Shown here one piece after another: positions 24,452-35,482 of a stretch of DNA of 64,000 nucleotides. The translations under genes were made by a program, and so were the position numbers. Source of the stretch: Aporrectodea caliginosa (taxonomy: Eukaryota > Annelida > Clitellata > Crassiclitellata > Lumbricidae); assembly GCA_020284085.1 (NCBI GenBank), contig JACEVL010000494.1, positions 342,501 to 406,500 on the forward strand. The letters run 5' to 3'. Position 1 is the stretch's first letter. Each line of letters begins with the position of its first letter. Below the pieces are notes generated by a model. That model was not told the origin of the DNA. It ran no database searches and was given only the letters and a program-made list of their open reading frames with translations.

Positions 24452-26702
24452 AAGAAGAAGAAGTTGGTGACCATGGGAGTGAGTCGAAACATAGGAAGAC
24501 CACTCTCCAGCCATTGACCGCTTCTTCCTCTTTTCCTCTAATCTCTGTCGCCAACCTCAAACAGCAGCAGCAGGGAGTGGAAAAGGAAAAGGAGGACGGA
24601 AGTAGGGCTCCGTCACATTCTCAAGTCTCTCTTCCATCTTCAGACGGAGCCAATCAGACGAACGCTTTTCGTCACGTGATTCCAGTGTGCGCAGGTGAGG
24701 TGGTCCGGGTAAAGAACTCCTCCCTCAGCACCCCGACCTTGACCTTTGGTCCTCCGCAGGGTTTCGATGTGAATCACAACGTTAGTTCCATTGGCACCGC
24801 CCATCAGAAGGTTTCTCTCGAACGGACGACTTCTGCTACTGATCCCTCGTTTCGTTCGGCTTCGGCGCTTGGCGTTAAGACGTTGTCAGCCAACAGGTGT
24901 CGCAGTAGCACAAGGGAACCAGTCATCTCTGCTTCGTGGAACAGAGAACCAGCGTCTGAACCAGAGACAAGTGATATTCAGCTGCAAGTGGACGAAGGTG
25001 ACCTTTTGAACTCGGGGGACATGTCTAAAATAGCTCTGCTGTTGCGATCGGGAAAGATGCGATCAACGTCTGAGGAGGAAGCTACAAGTAGAGACTCTTC
25101 CTCAAAGAACTCGAGACAGGAACGGACTGCGGAAGCGAATGGGAACAACGCAGAAGGAGAAAGTGGGAATGGCTTCCATTTGGCCAACGGAAGAGAACAT
25201 CAAAACGCGTCAAGGGAAAACGCGAGAACGACTTTCGCTTCGAAACCAAACGGGAGGAAGGCAGCCAGAAACTCCAGTCTCCCTTCAACCGTCCATGAAA
25301 CTAACGGCAACAGATTGTCCTCACCAGAGGGCTGTCTAGGGCCCTCACCCGCCAACAGCGCGGCCCCAACCAAACCTGGAGGAACTGGGTCGGTCGTGGG
25401 TCAAACGAATAACGACCCGACCCAGAAACCGACGAATCCTGTCCACCCTGCCCGACCTGGAGGGGTGAAGGAAGGAAGACATGCGGTCAGACTGGATTCG
25501 GATCGAATCTTGGTGAGTCCCACAGACGATAGACGAGGAGCGACGAAATGCAGTCAACCCATTCACAGACAGAAACAGTCGCTAGATAGCACCACTAAGA
25601 ACGGAGTTACTAAACTGACGTTGCATTCGGAAGATGGCAGCACCAGTAAACTGCCTCAGTACCACGGATGCGACGTTCACTCGTCAGCATCATCATCGTC
25701 GTCATCAGCATCATCAAAATCATTCGGGCGCAGCGTCAGCAGTAGATGCGTTTCTAAGGGAACCGGAGTGAACGCTGATTCCACGTCGTCTGTTGCTCAG
25801 AGGTCAGGCAGGTATGAGGATGAAGGTCAGGCGGTCACGGGAAGGTCACCGGCGGCGAAGGTTGATAAGAAGAGAAGTGTAGATGAAAATATAGGAAGCA
25901 GCGTTCCTAGTGGTAGTGACCGTGTCGGCTTCAGCGGTGGTCACGTGGAAACGAATTCACTGAACGGTGGTGGAGAGAAATCGGTCAAGCGGAACGACTC
26001 GGTTGAATTCAACCGCAGGGAGTCGGCTGGGACTCAGCGCCAGCCGCCAGGGGACCCGTCTAGGACAAGGATGATGTCGGATATTACTCGAAGTTCAAGG
26101 ACAGAGGTCAAACACGACGAGGACTCGAAGACGATGGCCTTATCGGATGATCAGAGGGACAGTAGAGGACAGAGGCAAGGGGACAGGTCGACTCGGAGTG
26201 AGGCCTGCGCAGGAGGAGGAAGAACTGGAGCAGACGGAAGAGAGGAGACTGGAATGGATGGTGGGCGGAACGACGAAACGTGGAACGGGGTCCAGTTGAA
26301 AGCGATGCAGCCAATCGCCAGTCGACACTACCACCATCCGTTTCCATCTGGACCGACGAGACCCTCTTCCTCCTCCTCAGACTCTTCCCGGATCGACACC
26401 GCTCGCACCGGTCGGCATCCACACCACCATCCCCCACACCCTCACGCCCATCCCTCGTCGCGGATGGACCTGTATGCAGTGACGGAAGGATACTCCGTGT
26501 CGCGGATGCTGTCTGGTGCCAGCGGTCAACACCAGGTGAGGAGGAGGGCACCGGATGCGGCGGCTGACAGCGGATATTCGAGCGACAGTGGAGCGATCTT
26601 TTCCAGGTGGATCAATCATCAAACACGCCAGCATCAGCATCACGACGCTCCACTGCGAACTGTCCGAGAGTGCATCGAGAACCCTGCGCTTCTGCCAGAC
26701 AG
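24452..26702 (+). CDS. NAV: NAV exon 6: giant Ser-rich exon
   Basis: A 2,251-bp exon encoding residues 229-977. The acceptor is gattacctgttgcag; its two leading bases complete a Glu codon with exon 5, giving EEEEVGDHG. The product is hydrophilic and rich in Ser, Arg, Gly and Asn, with short Ser runs and a His-rich patch near the end, as in the central region of NAVs. Near the 3' end AADSGYSSDSGAIF resembles the GYMSDGD/GYMTDGG motifs of vertebrate NAV. The donor GTGCGC is in phase 2 and fits exon 7. The frame stays open past it through a TCA array to 26931, which I treat as intron. Confidence 0.9.
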
Positions 26703-26765
26703 GTGCGCTCTTCTATCAGCATCACCGTCATCATCATCGTCGTCATTGGCATCATCATCATCACT

Positions 26766-26819
<54 letters not shown>

Positions 26820-27503
26820 AGCAGTATCATCATCGTCATTAACGTCATCAGCATCATCATCGTCATTAACATCATCATCATCCTCATTAGCATCATCATC
26901 AGCATCATCATCATCATCATCAGCATCATGAGCATCATCATCAACATTGCCATCATCGTCATCGTCATGTGCGCCTCTATTGGCGCGTTTGGGTATTTCT
27001 TTGAGTGTCAAGGGTTAGAATGATTTTAGATACTTGAATCTTTCAAAGGCGAGACCGCAGGGCAAGTTGTATACTCTTACATGGCTTTCATGTAGAGCTG
27101 TACATACCACCATCCGTTTCCACCATCATACCACCATCCGTTTCATACCACCATCCGTTGACTAAGTGCTTCCACTCTGGTCGGACGCCTCAGTTCTTCA
27201 CTTTCAGTGGCGGTGATGATGATCATGATAATGATGATGATGATGATGATGTTATTATGATGATGAGGGTTGTAGCGATGACGACGATGATTATGATTAG
27301 GGTGGTGGCGGCGGTGATGATGATGATGTGGGTAATGACGACGGTCATCATGAAAGTGTGGTGGTGAGTGATTATGCTGATGATGATTTGGTAGATTTCG
27401 TTTATTATTAAGATACAAAGTTGACATACCGCAACTTGTTTACATGAGATAATGTAATGAAATTAAAAACTATAAGTTTATGCCTATATCGCAGAATTGA
27501 GAG
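26703..27503. repeat. Intron 6, start: TCA array and GAT-rich DNA
   Basis: 26714-26960 is TCA-type repeats beginning 12 bp after the exon 6 donor. 27090-27150 repeats caccatccgtttc three times. 27210-27390 is GAT-rich. No gene is seen. Confidence 0.8.
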
Positions 27504-28210
27504 TTAAAACTTAACATCGAATGGTACGATATAGAACCCTAGAGATGAAATTGTGGTCATCTTTTTTGGGAGTTCATATTCATGAGGTCTAGGGCGCAGA
27601 GCATAAGGCCTACAAACGGTCGGAGGAAAGAGGCCTCTAAGCACATGTTGTGAGTTCCGGTTGACCGCAAGCAGGAGTTTGACATCTGCTTCTTCCATCA
27701 TTCGGTCTAAATCCTGTTGTTGAGGAGGAAGGTATCCCAGTCGTTTGGCCCTTTGTAGGAAACGTTGGAGTTTTAGTCGGTCACTTGCGGTGGTGAATCC
27801 CCACCAAGCAGGGGGTGCATAGAGAAGGCGAGAGATGGTAGTTGCACGTGCAACTTCATGGAGCGCTGTCGGAGGGAGACCGTGTGCCCTGAGGACTCTG
27901 AGAGCGTGTAGCGAACCAGAGCATGCACTTAGAATCCTGTTGACATGGGAAGAAGCACTGAGATCGTTTGTAATTGTCACTCCGAGCATGAGCATTGATG
28001 TTACTCTCACAATTCCTAATATAAGGTAGGTGGGTCAGATGTTCCTTTGACACGTCGACGGTGGATGATCATTTCCTGGGATTTGCTCTCGTTCAGTCGT
28101 AGATTGTTCCTCACGGCCCATTCCGATACATTTTCCAACTCCTGTGGAGTGGAACTCCTCATGGAGGCACCTATAATTAAATAAGTGTCATCCGCATACT
28201 TTCTGATCAA
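27504..28210 (-). pseudogene. Non-LTR retrotransposon reverse transcriptase fragment
   Basis: The minus strand carries RKYADDTYLIIGAS with the catalytic YADD motif, then WAVRNNLRLNESKSQEMIIH. After a frame break near 28020 it has LGVTITNDLSASSHVNRILS and LLYAPPAWWGFTTASDRLKL, the thumb and C-terminal part typical of Jockey/CR1-group elements. The 5' part is absent and the frame is broken, so it is dead. Confidence 0.85.
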
Positions 28211-28250
28211 GTTGGTAGTGGTGATGCGGAATAAGGTGATGATGATGATA

Positions 28251-28283
<33 letters not shown>

Positions 28284-28290
28284 TTGTTGT

Positions 28291-28324
<34 letters not shown>

Positions 28325-29898
28325 GGTGGTGGTGGTGGTGGTGTGGTGGTGGTGGTGGTGGTGGTGGTGGTGGTGATGAGGGTGGTGGTGATGATAAACA
28401 CTGTTATGGCATCGACGACTGCACCATTGGACTGGCTTTCGTACACGTTGTATCAGCCGTCGCCGATTTCATCATTCAGTTCTACAGGATGCGACCAAAG
28501 CAGGACCAGGAGGAAGAGGAGCAGGATGGCGGGAGGCAGTGGAACGGAAGAGAAGGAAGAGCAGAGGGACAGAAGAAAGGAGGAATGGAAAGCAGGAGGA
28601 GGAGGAGGAGGAGAAGGGGATGCGTGATGCCATCGATTGTTGTCTGTGATTGATTGATTGAATCGTCATTTCCTCTTTTCCTGTTCGGACGCCGTTTGCG
28701 TGATGATGACCGCATCCATGTTTGTTCCTTGTTGCCTGTCTCTGTGTCTCTGTATCTATTTGATAGTTTGCCTGCATGTCGGGTCCGTCTGCTCCGCTGT
28801 TGCTTGGTGATTGTTGGCACGAGAGACAGAGCAGGAGAAGGAGAGACAGACAGACAGAGACACACAGACAGAGACAGACAGAGACAGACAGACAGAGACA
28901 GATAAACAGACAGTATACGAGAGAGTGCGCATTGTCGTTTAGTGGAGATGTCGAGAGATGCAGTCGATATAAAAATAGAGCAGTTTATTGGGAACGATTT
29001 ATAATGTATACAGAGAGAGGGAGACGTATAGAGACAGACAGACAGAGAGAGAAAAAGAGACGAACATCCTTTTTCATCCGATCAGTATGAGGCTTTCGGT
29101 TGTTGACGAGGCCAATCTGCAATCTCTGAATCCCTGAATCCCTGACTCTTTCAATCTCTTAATCCCTTACCTCCCGGATCTCTGAATCCCTGACTCTCTG
29201 AATCCCTGACTCTCTGAATCCCTGACTCTCTGAATCCCTTAATCTTTTGATCTCTGACTCTCTAAATCTCTGACTCCTTGAATCTCCGATTCTCTGAATC
29301 TCTGAATATCTGAATCTCTCAACCTCTGAATTCCTGAATATATGATTCGCTGAATCTCTTAATCCCTGACTCTCTAACTCTCTGAATTCTGAATCCTGAA
29401 TCGATGAATAAACTAATCTCTGAATCTCTGGATCCCTGAATTACCTGAATCCATGAATATCTGATTCTCCTAATATCTGAAACTCTGAATCCTTGAGTTT
29501 CTGAATCTCTGACTCTCTGAATCTCAATATCTGAAAAACTTAATCTCTAAATCTCTTAATCTATAAATTTCTTAATCTTTCAATCTCTGTATGCAATGCA
29601 CGCGATTCGTTCACTGCGCAACGTTTTCACATTTTATGTCTTTTCGATTCGATTCAATTATAAATCCGGTTATAAGTTTCTGCTCGTTTTAGAAGTATTA
29701 GAACTAGGCCTATAGTTTGACTACTGACGTTAGAGTAGGAATCGATGTCCGATTTCCATGTTGCGATTCCCATTCACATGGAGTCGTTGTTTTGACGAAA
29801 TTTGCAATGGAAATGAAACTGCGTCCGTGGTAAAATTAGCAAAGAACGGCGTCGCTATAGCAACCGATGATAACGATAACATCTGCTGGACCATGCAT
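28211..29898. repeat. Intron 6, middle: GAT/GGT, CAGA and CTCTGAATCCCTGA repeats
   Basis: 28220-28400 is GAT then GGT. 28500-28620 is GGA-rich and 28845-28915 CAGA. 29120-29590 is a degenerate array of ctctgaatccctga. 29600-29890 is unique, with no gene seen. Confidence 0.75.
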
Positions 29899-30160
29899 CA
29901 GGGCCGCATTAAGGGGGGTGCTATGGGTGCTACAGCACCGGGCCCGCAGTTTTGAGGGGCCCGCATTTTCAGAAGTGAATGTCTTTAATGTGCTTGAACC
30001 AGGGCCGATGAGAGGGGAGACCCGGGGAGACCCGGGGAGTCAGTGAGGGGTTGCTACCCGGGGCCCTGTTCCATGGCAGGGGCCCCTGGCAGGGGCCTGG
30101 AAATGTCTAAAACATAGTTCAAACTGAAGAAACCTGTGGGTTTTGTTTTGGCCTAATGCA

Positions 30161-30520
30161 GGGGTCTCCAAAGTACGGCCCGCGGCCACATCCGGCCCGC
30201 TATAAGGCCTTTAATCTGGCCTGCGGAACTCTCCTTGAAGAAGCAAACTAAATTGGTAAAATTATTTTAACGCCGCTGTACTCGGACATGCATATTGCCA
30301 AAATCCATGTCGCTGTTAAGGCACTGTGCCTGATATGCAATGACACCATTGCAGTGCTTAAAGAGTACAATATTCGAAGACATTATGAATCCAAGCATTC
30401 ATCGCATTACTCAATAATTCACTGGACAGCTGCGCACAGAGAAGTTTTTCTTCGGAGTTTTGGCCCGTGGAGCTTTAGAAAGTCAGCAATGTGTTTCCCG
30501 ATGGAAAACTTTGGAGACCA
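30161..30520. mobile_element. Second hAT-like element nested inside the first
   Basis: The ends are ggggtctccaaagt and actttggagacca, flanked by ctaatgca at 30153-30160 and 30521-30528 (8 bp, identical). It encloses a piece of transposase coding sequence. Confidence 0.65.
30284..30520 (+). pseudogene. BED zinc-finger fragment of a hAT transposase
   Basis: Reads ALCLICNDTIAVLKEYNIRR then HYESKHSSHY: a Cys-x2-Cys...His-x4-His BED-type finger as in ZBED/GTF2IRD2-like hAT transposases. It ends at the element border, so only the N-terminal finger remains. Confidence 0.6.
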
Positions 30521-31709
30521 CTAATGCAGTATGTAGGCCCTACATATATAATTATGACGGATGCTTCATGAAACATGATACACAGTTCCACATAGGCATA
30601 CATGTGTTTTGTCTATCTAGATCGCCTGGTTGGTCTAAGAATTTGACCCACAGTAGAAACGAACACAGTTGTACATGAAGATACCGCCCGGTACGCGTCA
30701 ATATAGGCTACGGCCTATATTTTCCTTTTTGCGTACAGGCACAGCCACTGCATACCCTTTACTATGCCTGTACCCATCCACGGATTCCTTGATTAGCCGG
30801 TCAACAGACTCATCACTCATAAGAATGATTTTGGATTGGCTGTTGGTGCAAAGTTAACTGATGCAGACAAATTTCGATTTCTAACTGAATTCTAGACTCC
30901 ACCAGAATCGTATGCATGGTTAGCACTTCGCATTAAGAACCCCTCTGGTAAAATGATAGCTACGTCGTTATAAAGGCTGTCAGACGATTTTGATTATTTC
31001 GGTCAAAACTTCTGTGGTCATATTATAGTTGAATTACTTGAATTTGATAAAGAATGTGTCTATCAGTATTTTGAGTTTCTAGAATTGACGGCCTAGAATT
31101 GATTCGGCTATTGGTTTTCTGGCAGGCATAGAATCTTTTTACTGGATGTAAATTTATTAATTGAAATTTGAGTTATTAGGCTATCAAAATGAATAATTCT
31201 TTAACTTAATGCTGGATGTAAGTTTCATAATAAAATTGATGCCAAATAAGCAATATTTGATATTATATTCCATTAAGTTGATGATGAATTAGAAGATAAA
31301 TTATCATAAGAACTCTGGAGCTTAATAAGCAAAGAAAGATTAGTGAAAGTCAGGAATACAAACGAGAGACAGACGCTTCTTCAAAGTCTTGCATTTTCAA
31401 TTTCATAAAAAGCGAATGATGCAGCAAATCAATATCTTTACTAGTATGTATATACAATAGTAGAAGTCTAAGAAGTGATTTGAAGATCATGGTACAGAGC
31501 AAGATGTGCAGATAGTAATGTAACGTTAAATGTATATTGTGTCTTTAGGCAGTTAATAAAAGTATAGCCTACTCATTAGTAAGCATGCTATAAATATGTG
31601 CGTGGTGGACCGGTTGTTGTCAGAGGTGACCTTCGTCAGAGGGGAGGGGGCCCACACTATTACCACAGCACCGGGCCCGCACTAGCGTTAATACGGCCCT
31701 GCCATGCAT

Positions 31710-32240
31710 GCATGCAGTCATGGATCGGAAGAGCTATTAATAGTCTATTGTATTGTCTTGTATTGTATTCAGACATTTATAAAGTGCCTTCAGTAGTGTG
31801 AACCGTTCAGAGGCGCTCCCAATGCGCAAGGCCAAAAGAGAAGAAATAGGTTTTGAGAAACGCAAAGAAAGAGGAGCTCAGGAGGGGTTACCAGCTAGAA
31901 TTTGAAGCTAGTAGATGGAGATAGGCATTCCAAAGAATGAGGTAAAGAACCATGACTGAGCCATGGCTGTTCTAGTATGAGAAACTAGAAGTTCAAGTCT
32001 GTTTGCAGAGCAGAGTGGTCGGATACGATATATTTTGTATGTGTCAAGGGCCATAATATAGCGCCTTTAGTACTCCACGCGATGACGAATATGGTGGTTT
32101 ATTTCCGGAGAACTACACTTACCCGGAAGAGAATGACGAATAAAATGGTCGCCTTAAAGATTTGATGCATATGTCAACAGTATGTCAGTATGCCTAAATT
32201 TGTGTTTGCAGTTTCAGTCGTTTGGTTCTTTCTGTTGTAG
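31710..32240 (-). mobile_element. Decayed LINE 3' end
   Basis: The minus strand from about 32040 to 31760 resembles the SLPHSLECLSPSTSFK-type ORF2 tail with several stops, then gggagcgcctctgaacgg and tttataaatg, the same tail motif as at 231-644. The part next to exon 7 (32050-32240) shows nothing else. Confidence 0.5.
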
Positions 32241-32747
32241 CGCCTCCGATTGTCGTCTGCTCGAATCTCTGTTGCTTTCCGAGAAGAAGAGTAACCGTTC
32301 GAATATATTTGGCCAGAGTCAGTCAGGCGCGACGTCTGGACAAAGTCAGTCATGTGGCCAAAGTCAGTCAACCATGACTTCCTCTGGAGTCAAGACGCTG
32401 GAGTCAAACGCCAGTAGTAACGAGCAGCATCCCACCCACTGTTCAGCGGATGGTAGATCGCAGGAACATGCTGAGAACATTGGTACTTCGTGGCATCGCT
32501 ACTGTCTGGCGGACAAGAGAAGCGTGGTAGCACCAGCTGCGCCGGATGACATCAACCGAGTCACTCTGCCAAGGATCCATGGCAAAGTAAGAACTGGCCA
32601 GTGGCTAAGGAGTGGCCTGGATTCTGAGACGTCGAAGGAAGCGTCAACTGACTCTGAGGAGGCAGGCACTGGCAGAGCACGGCAGGGGAGCGATGAGGAC
32701 CTAAGAGCAGCGGAGATGATGCTGAGCGGTGGGACCACCGATCGGAT
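32241..32747 (+). CDS. NAV: NAV exon 7: disordered region with GQSQS repeats
   Basis: Encodes residues 979-1146. A pyrimidine-rich acceptor ending ttgtag precedes a single base that completes a Ser codon with exon 6. The peptide begins ASDCRLLESLLLSEKKSNRS and carries the pentapeptide GQSQS three times. The frame stays open to a stop at 32950-32952, but the conserved downstream part of the gene is in another frame from about 32753. A donor GTTGAG at 32748 in phase 2 is the best way to link them (next exon). Part of this exon, 32404-32508, recurs downstream at 33836. Confidence 0.7.
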
Positions 32748-32823
32748 GTTGAGACAGGAGGCGGCTGAGAGCGATGCCAAGGCATCGATCCAAATGCAGA
32801 AGTCCATCCTTCGTTGCGTTCAG
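32748..32823. other. Putative 76-bp intron between exons 7 and 8
   Basis: Starts GTTGAG and ends tcgttgcgttcag with a pyrimidine-rich tail. Removing it changes the frame by exactly the amount needed to join exon 7 to the conserved frame of exon 8. It is far shorter than any other intron of the gene (next shortest 291 bp). A single-base insertion in one continuous exon is the alternative. Confidence 0.45.
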
Positions 32824-33524
32824 TGCCAAAGACGACAAGAACACGACTTACCATTCCACTCAACAACAACATCCCCATCAACAGCATCATCATCAACAGC
32901 AGCATCAGGGCAGAGGGCCTGGCGATGGACAACGATTGATGTCTGGCTTTGACCACAGAGAATTAACGCCCTCCTTCTCCTCATCAACCAACATCCATGA
33001 CGGTGAATTCCTCAGGCGAGACTCCCCCGAGTCCAACACCAAACGAATGCTTTCCATCGGTCAAAAGAGACTGCATCCTTTGCGGCTTCTATCAACAGGA
33101 AGCCCTGGTCAGTCGGACGACAGACTGGCAGGCGGAGTTGGCACAAACGATCCGATCGAAGCTGCAGCTCGCTCCAATCAGTTGAGTCAAGGGCGTTGCA
33201 GCGATCCAGACCTTGTGAAGCGTGAGAAGCCAGATGGCGCAACCCAGAAGGGGTTCGGTCGAAGGCTACAGGCCATTGGAAGCTCAATAGATGCGGGACG
33301 TACAAACAGGCTGGACTACTGTAACAGCCTCCCTCGAGTGTCGAGAGCTCGTCGGTCTGAGAGCGTTGGATGTGGAGCGAAGAGAGAAGGGGTCGTTGGA
33401 AGAGCGACTGAAGCGAGGCATTCGATTGGATCGTCCTTTGCGGAACTGATGTCACTTCTGTCCGGTAGCACTTCGCTGCCAGCGACGCCGAAGAGATCGC
33501 TGTCAAGGGATGATGATTCCGATG
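32824..33524 (+). CDS. NAV: NAV exon 8: disordered region up to the conserved pre-coiled-coil segment
   Basis: Encodes residues 1148-1380 in the frame that joins exon 9. It starts after acceptor tccttcgttgcgttcag, passes a Gln/His-rich run, and ends with SLSRDDDSD. Its last base plus exon 9 gives Val-His, matching the VH of vertebrate NAV (RDSMEEVHGSS). The donor GTTAGA is weak, but the phase and the conserved junction support it. The upstream edge is the uncertain part: either a 76-bp intron (32748-32823) precedes it, or exon 7 and exon 8 are one exon with a one-base insertion. Confidence 0.75.
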
Positions 33525-33835
33525 GTTAGATACGAGCGTATGCTCCATTCTCTGTGTCTGTTTGTCTCTCTTTCTCTGTCTCTCTTGTATGCCTGTTTTT
33601 GTCTGTCTGTTACTGGCTCTGTCTGTTCTCTAGCTCTTTCTGTCTCTGTCTCTGTCTCTGTCTCTCTGTCTGTCTGTCTCTCTCTCTGTCTGTCTCTCTC
33701 TCGCCCTGTATCTGTGTCTTTGTATATGCGTGTCTGTGCATGTCTCTTTGTCTCTCTTTCTGTCGCTATCGCTGTATCTGTTTCTGTCTCTGTCTGTTTT
33801 TCTGTCTGTCTCTGTCTGTGTGTCTGTCGCTATAG
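33525..33835. repeat. TCTG/TCTC array in intron 8
   Basis: Degenerate TCTG and TCTC repeats ending in a strong acceptor-like sequence (gtctgtcgctatag) at 33835. Confidence 0.85.
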
Positions 33836-33940
33836 TCAAACGCCAGCAGTCACGGGCAGAATTCCATCCACTGTTTAGCTGAGGGTAGATCACAGGAGCA
33901 TGCTGAGAATATTGGCACTTCGTGGCATCGATACTGTCTG
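33836..33940 (+). pseudogene. Partial copy of NAV exon 7
   Basis: 105 bp aligned without gaps to 32404-32508 with 14 mismatches (87% identity). The copied frame has no stop. Seven changes are silent and seven alter residues; the last 19 codons carry only silent changes. It is preceded by an acceptor-like site and runs into a TCTG array at its 3' end, with no donor seen. Splicing from exon 8 into it would hit a stop, so it is not a simple alternative exon of the main transcript. Confidence 0.8.
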
Positions 33941-33980
33941 TCTGTCTGTCTGTCTGCCTGTCTGTCTGTCTGTCTGTCTA

Positions 33981-34017
<37 letters not shown>

Positions 34018-34412
34018 TTATTTCTTTCTGTCTCTCTGTCATGCCCAGAATCCCCTGTTTCAATTGGAGAAATTGGATGATGCTTTCTCATCTGATTCCG
34101 TTTCCGTTGATTGCCTTCTCCAAGACAGCGATCAAAGTCCGTGCACCCGGAATGTCTTATCCTCCTACTGTTCTCTCCATTCAGCTCTTTCATCGTCCGT
34201 CTAAAAACCCTTTCACACAACCCACTCATTCCAATCTATTTAACGTAGTCAAATAATCACTCTGACTTGCTGGCATCTTTAGACACATGCATTGTAGACA
34301 TCGTTGCATAATACAATATACAGCACGACTGCAGTTTGATATAGCCCAAGGATTTGAACCTCGACCTCTCGGTTCAGTTGACAGACAGTTCGTTAACCAC
34401 TAGTCTATTGCG
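33941..34412. other. TCTG array, open stretch and SINE head
   Basis: 33941-34020 is TCTG. The frame of the exon copy stays open through it to a stop at 34202-34204, ending with LEKLDDAFSSDSVSVDCLLQ and a Ser-rich tail. 34335-34412 is a minus-strand tRNA-like SINE head (B box as ggatttgaacc). Confidence 0.5.
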
Positions 34413-34420
34413 CTCTAACC

Positions 34421-35209
34421 CAGCGGTTTTCAAACTTTATTTTTATCGTACCCCCAGGTAAAAAAATTGAATTTTGGCGTACCCCCAACAAGATCAGATT
34501 AAAAAAACAACAAGCGAGCGTGAAGTCCCCTTGCAATTAACAACTCCTTTTAATCATTGGTGCAAACCGGGTATTAGTCATAGGTATAAAATTTCAAAAG
34601 TAATATAATTTTATCTGAAGAATGTAGTCATATCAACAAAAAAGGAAAAATAAAATCACGATTAGAAGGTGTTAATGTGAACAGTGGGCTTGCTTTGACA
34701 AGCACAGATTTACAATATCTGGTTTAACGTTTGTCAATTTCAAACGCAAATCTGGTTCCAGTTCAAGCTTTGTTCTGTATTTGTTTTTGATCGCAAGCAT
34801 AGCTGAAAAACCTGTTTCACACAGATATGACGTGCTGAAAGGAATCTAAACTTTTATAGCTCGGCCAGAAATAAAGCCATATTCAGCTCTTCGTTTAAGC
34901 CAAAAATCACACAACCTGTCTTTCTTGAATTCGTTCTTCAATCCACCATAACATGATAGTTCAACAAACTGGTCTCTTTCCTGGACTGAAAAATCAGCCG
35001 GCAACTCTAAATCCCGATGGCATAAACTCATAGAAATGTACAGAAAAATAAGCGAACGGTGGACGTAGTAGAATAGCTAATGAAAGAAAGATGGACAGGA
35101 AGTCCATAAACTTATATAAAATTTAAATTTTTTGAAATTTTTCGCGTACCCCTTAGCGACATCTGGCGTACCCCCTCAGGGTACGCGTACCACAGTTTGA
35201 AAACCTCTG
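34421..35209. mobile_element. hAT-type transposon remnant (ZBED5-like)
   Basis: The ends are cagcggttttcaaacttt and acagtttgaaaacctctg. Identical 8-bp duplications ctctaacc lie at 34413-34420 and 35210-35217. gcgtaccccc motifs recur near both ends. At 789 bp it is internally deleted. Confidence 0.92.
34670..35031 (-). pseudogene. C-terminus of a hAT transposase
   Basis: The minus strand reads LKNEFKKDRLCDFWLKRRAE, then in another frame TSYLCETGFSAMLAIKNKYR followed by LELEPDLRLKL. This is the C-terminal dimerisation region of ZBED5-like hAT transposases. The frame break and missing N-terminus make it inactive. Confidence 0.75.
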
Positions 35210-35217
35210 CTCTAACC

Positions 35218-35429
35218 AATCGGTCACACTCACAACACTCACCCAACAGCCTATCAGTTGTTGATTGGATTTTAAGACATTGATTTCATTTGATTTTCTA
35301 GTGCAGCCTCTAAGAATTAATTGCCTGACACGAATGGAAGGCACGGTACAGCGGTTGCAATATATTGTTTCTGTTGTCCTTGTTGTTGCATTGTTTGCAT
35401 AGTTTCATTGTCTTGTTGTACTGTTGCAG
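35218..35429. other. End of intron 8
   Basis: Rest of the interrupted SINE, then ordinary intron sequence up to the exon 9 acceptor. Confidence 0.5.
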
Positions 35430-35482
35430 TTCATGCATCACTGCTTTCGCTCATCTCGAGTGCCTCTTCTGTCTATTCAACG
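35430..35482 (+). CDS. NAV: NAV exon 9: conserved segment before the coiled coil
   Basis: A 53-bp exon, residues 1382-1398, reading HASLLSLISSASSVYST; NAV2 has HGSSLSLVSSTSSVYST. The acceptor is tgttgtactgttgcag, the donor GTAAGT, phase 0. Confidence 0.95.

Larger units (their letters stand above)
29899..31701. mobile_element. hAT-type DNA transposon, non-autonomous, with a nested insertion
   Basis: The ends are CAGGGCCGCATTAA and, inverted, CAGGGCCGTATTAA. Identical 8-bp target duplications (ccatgcat) flank it at 29891-29898 and 31702-31709. Subterminal blocks around acagcaccgggcccgca occur in direct orientation near both ends. There is no intact transposase; 30530-31600 is AT-rich without a clear frame. 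Confidence 0.85.

Noticed and set aside
26703..26931. Extension of exon 6 through the Ser-rich TCA stretch to a stop
   Set aside because: The donor at 26702 is in the phase needed for exon 7, and the added residues are pure repeat translation. Intron retention cannot be excluded.
32587..32592. Strong-looking donor GTAAGA inside exon 7
   Set aside because: The following 160 bp continue in the same frame as ordinary polar coding sequence, and no in-phase acceptor with a pyrimidine tract leads to exon 8.
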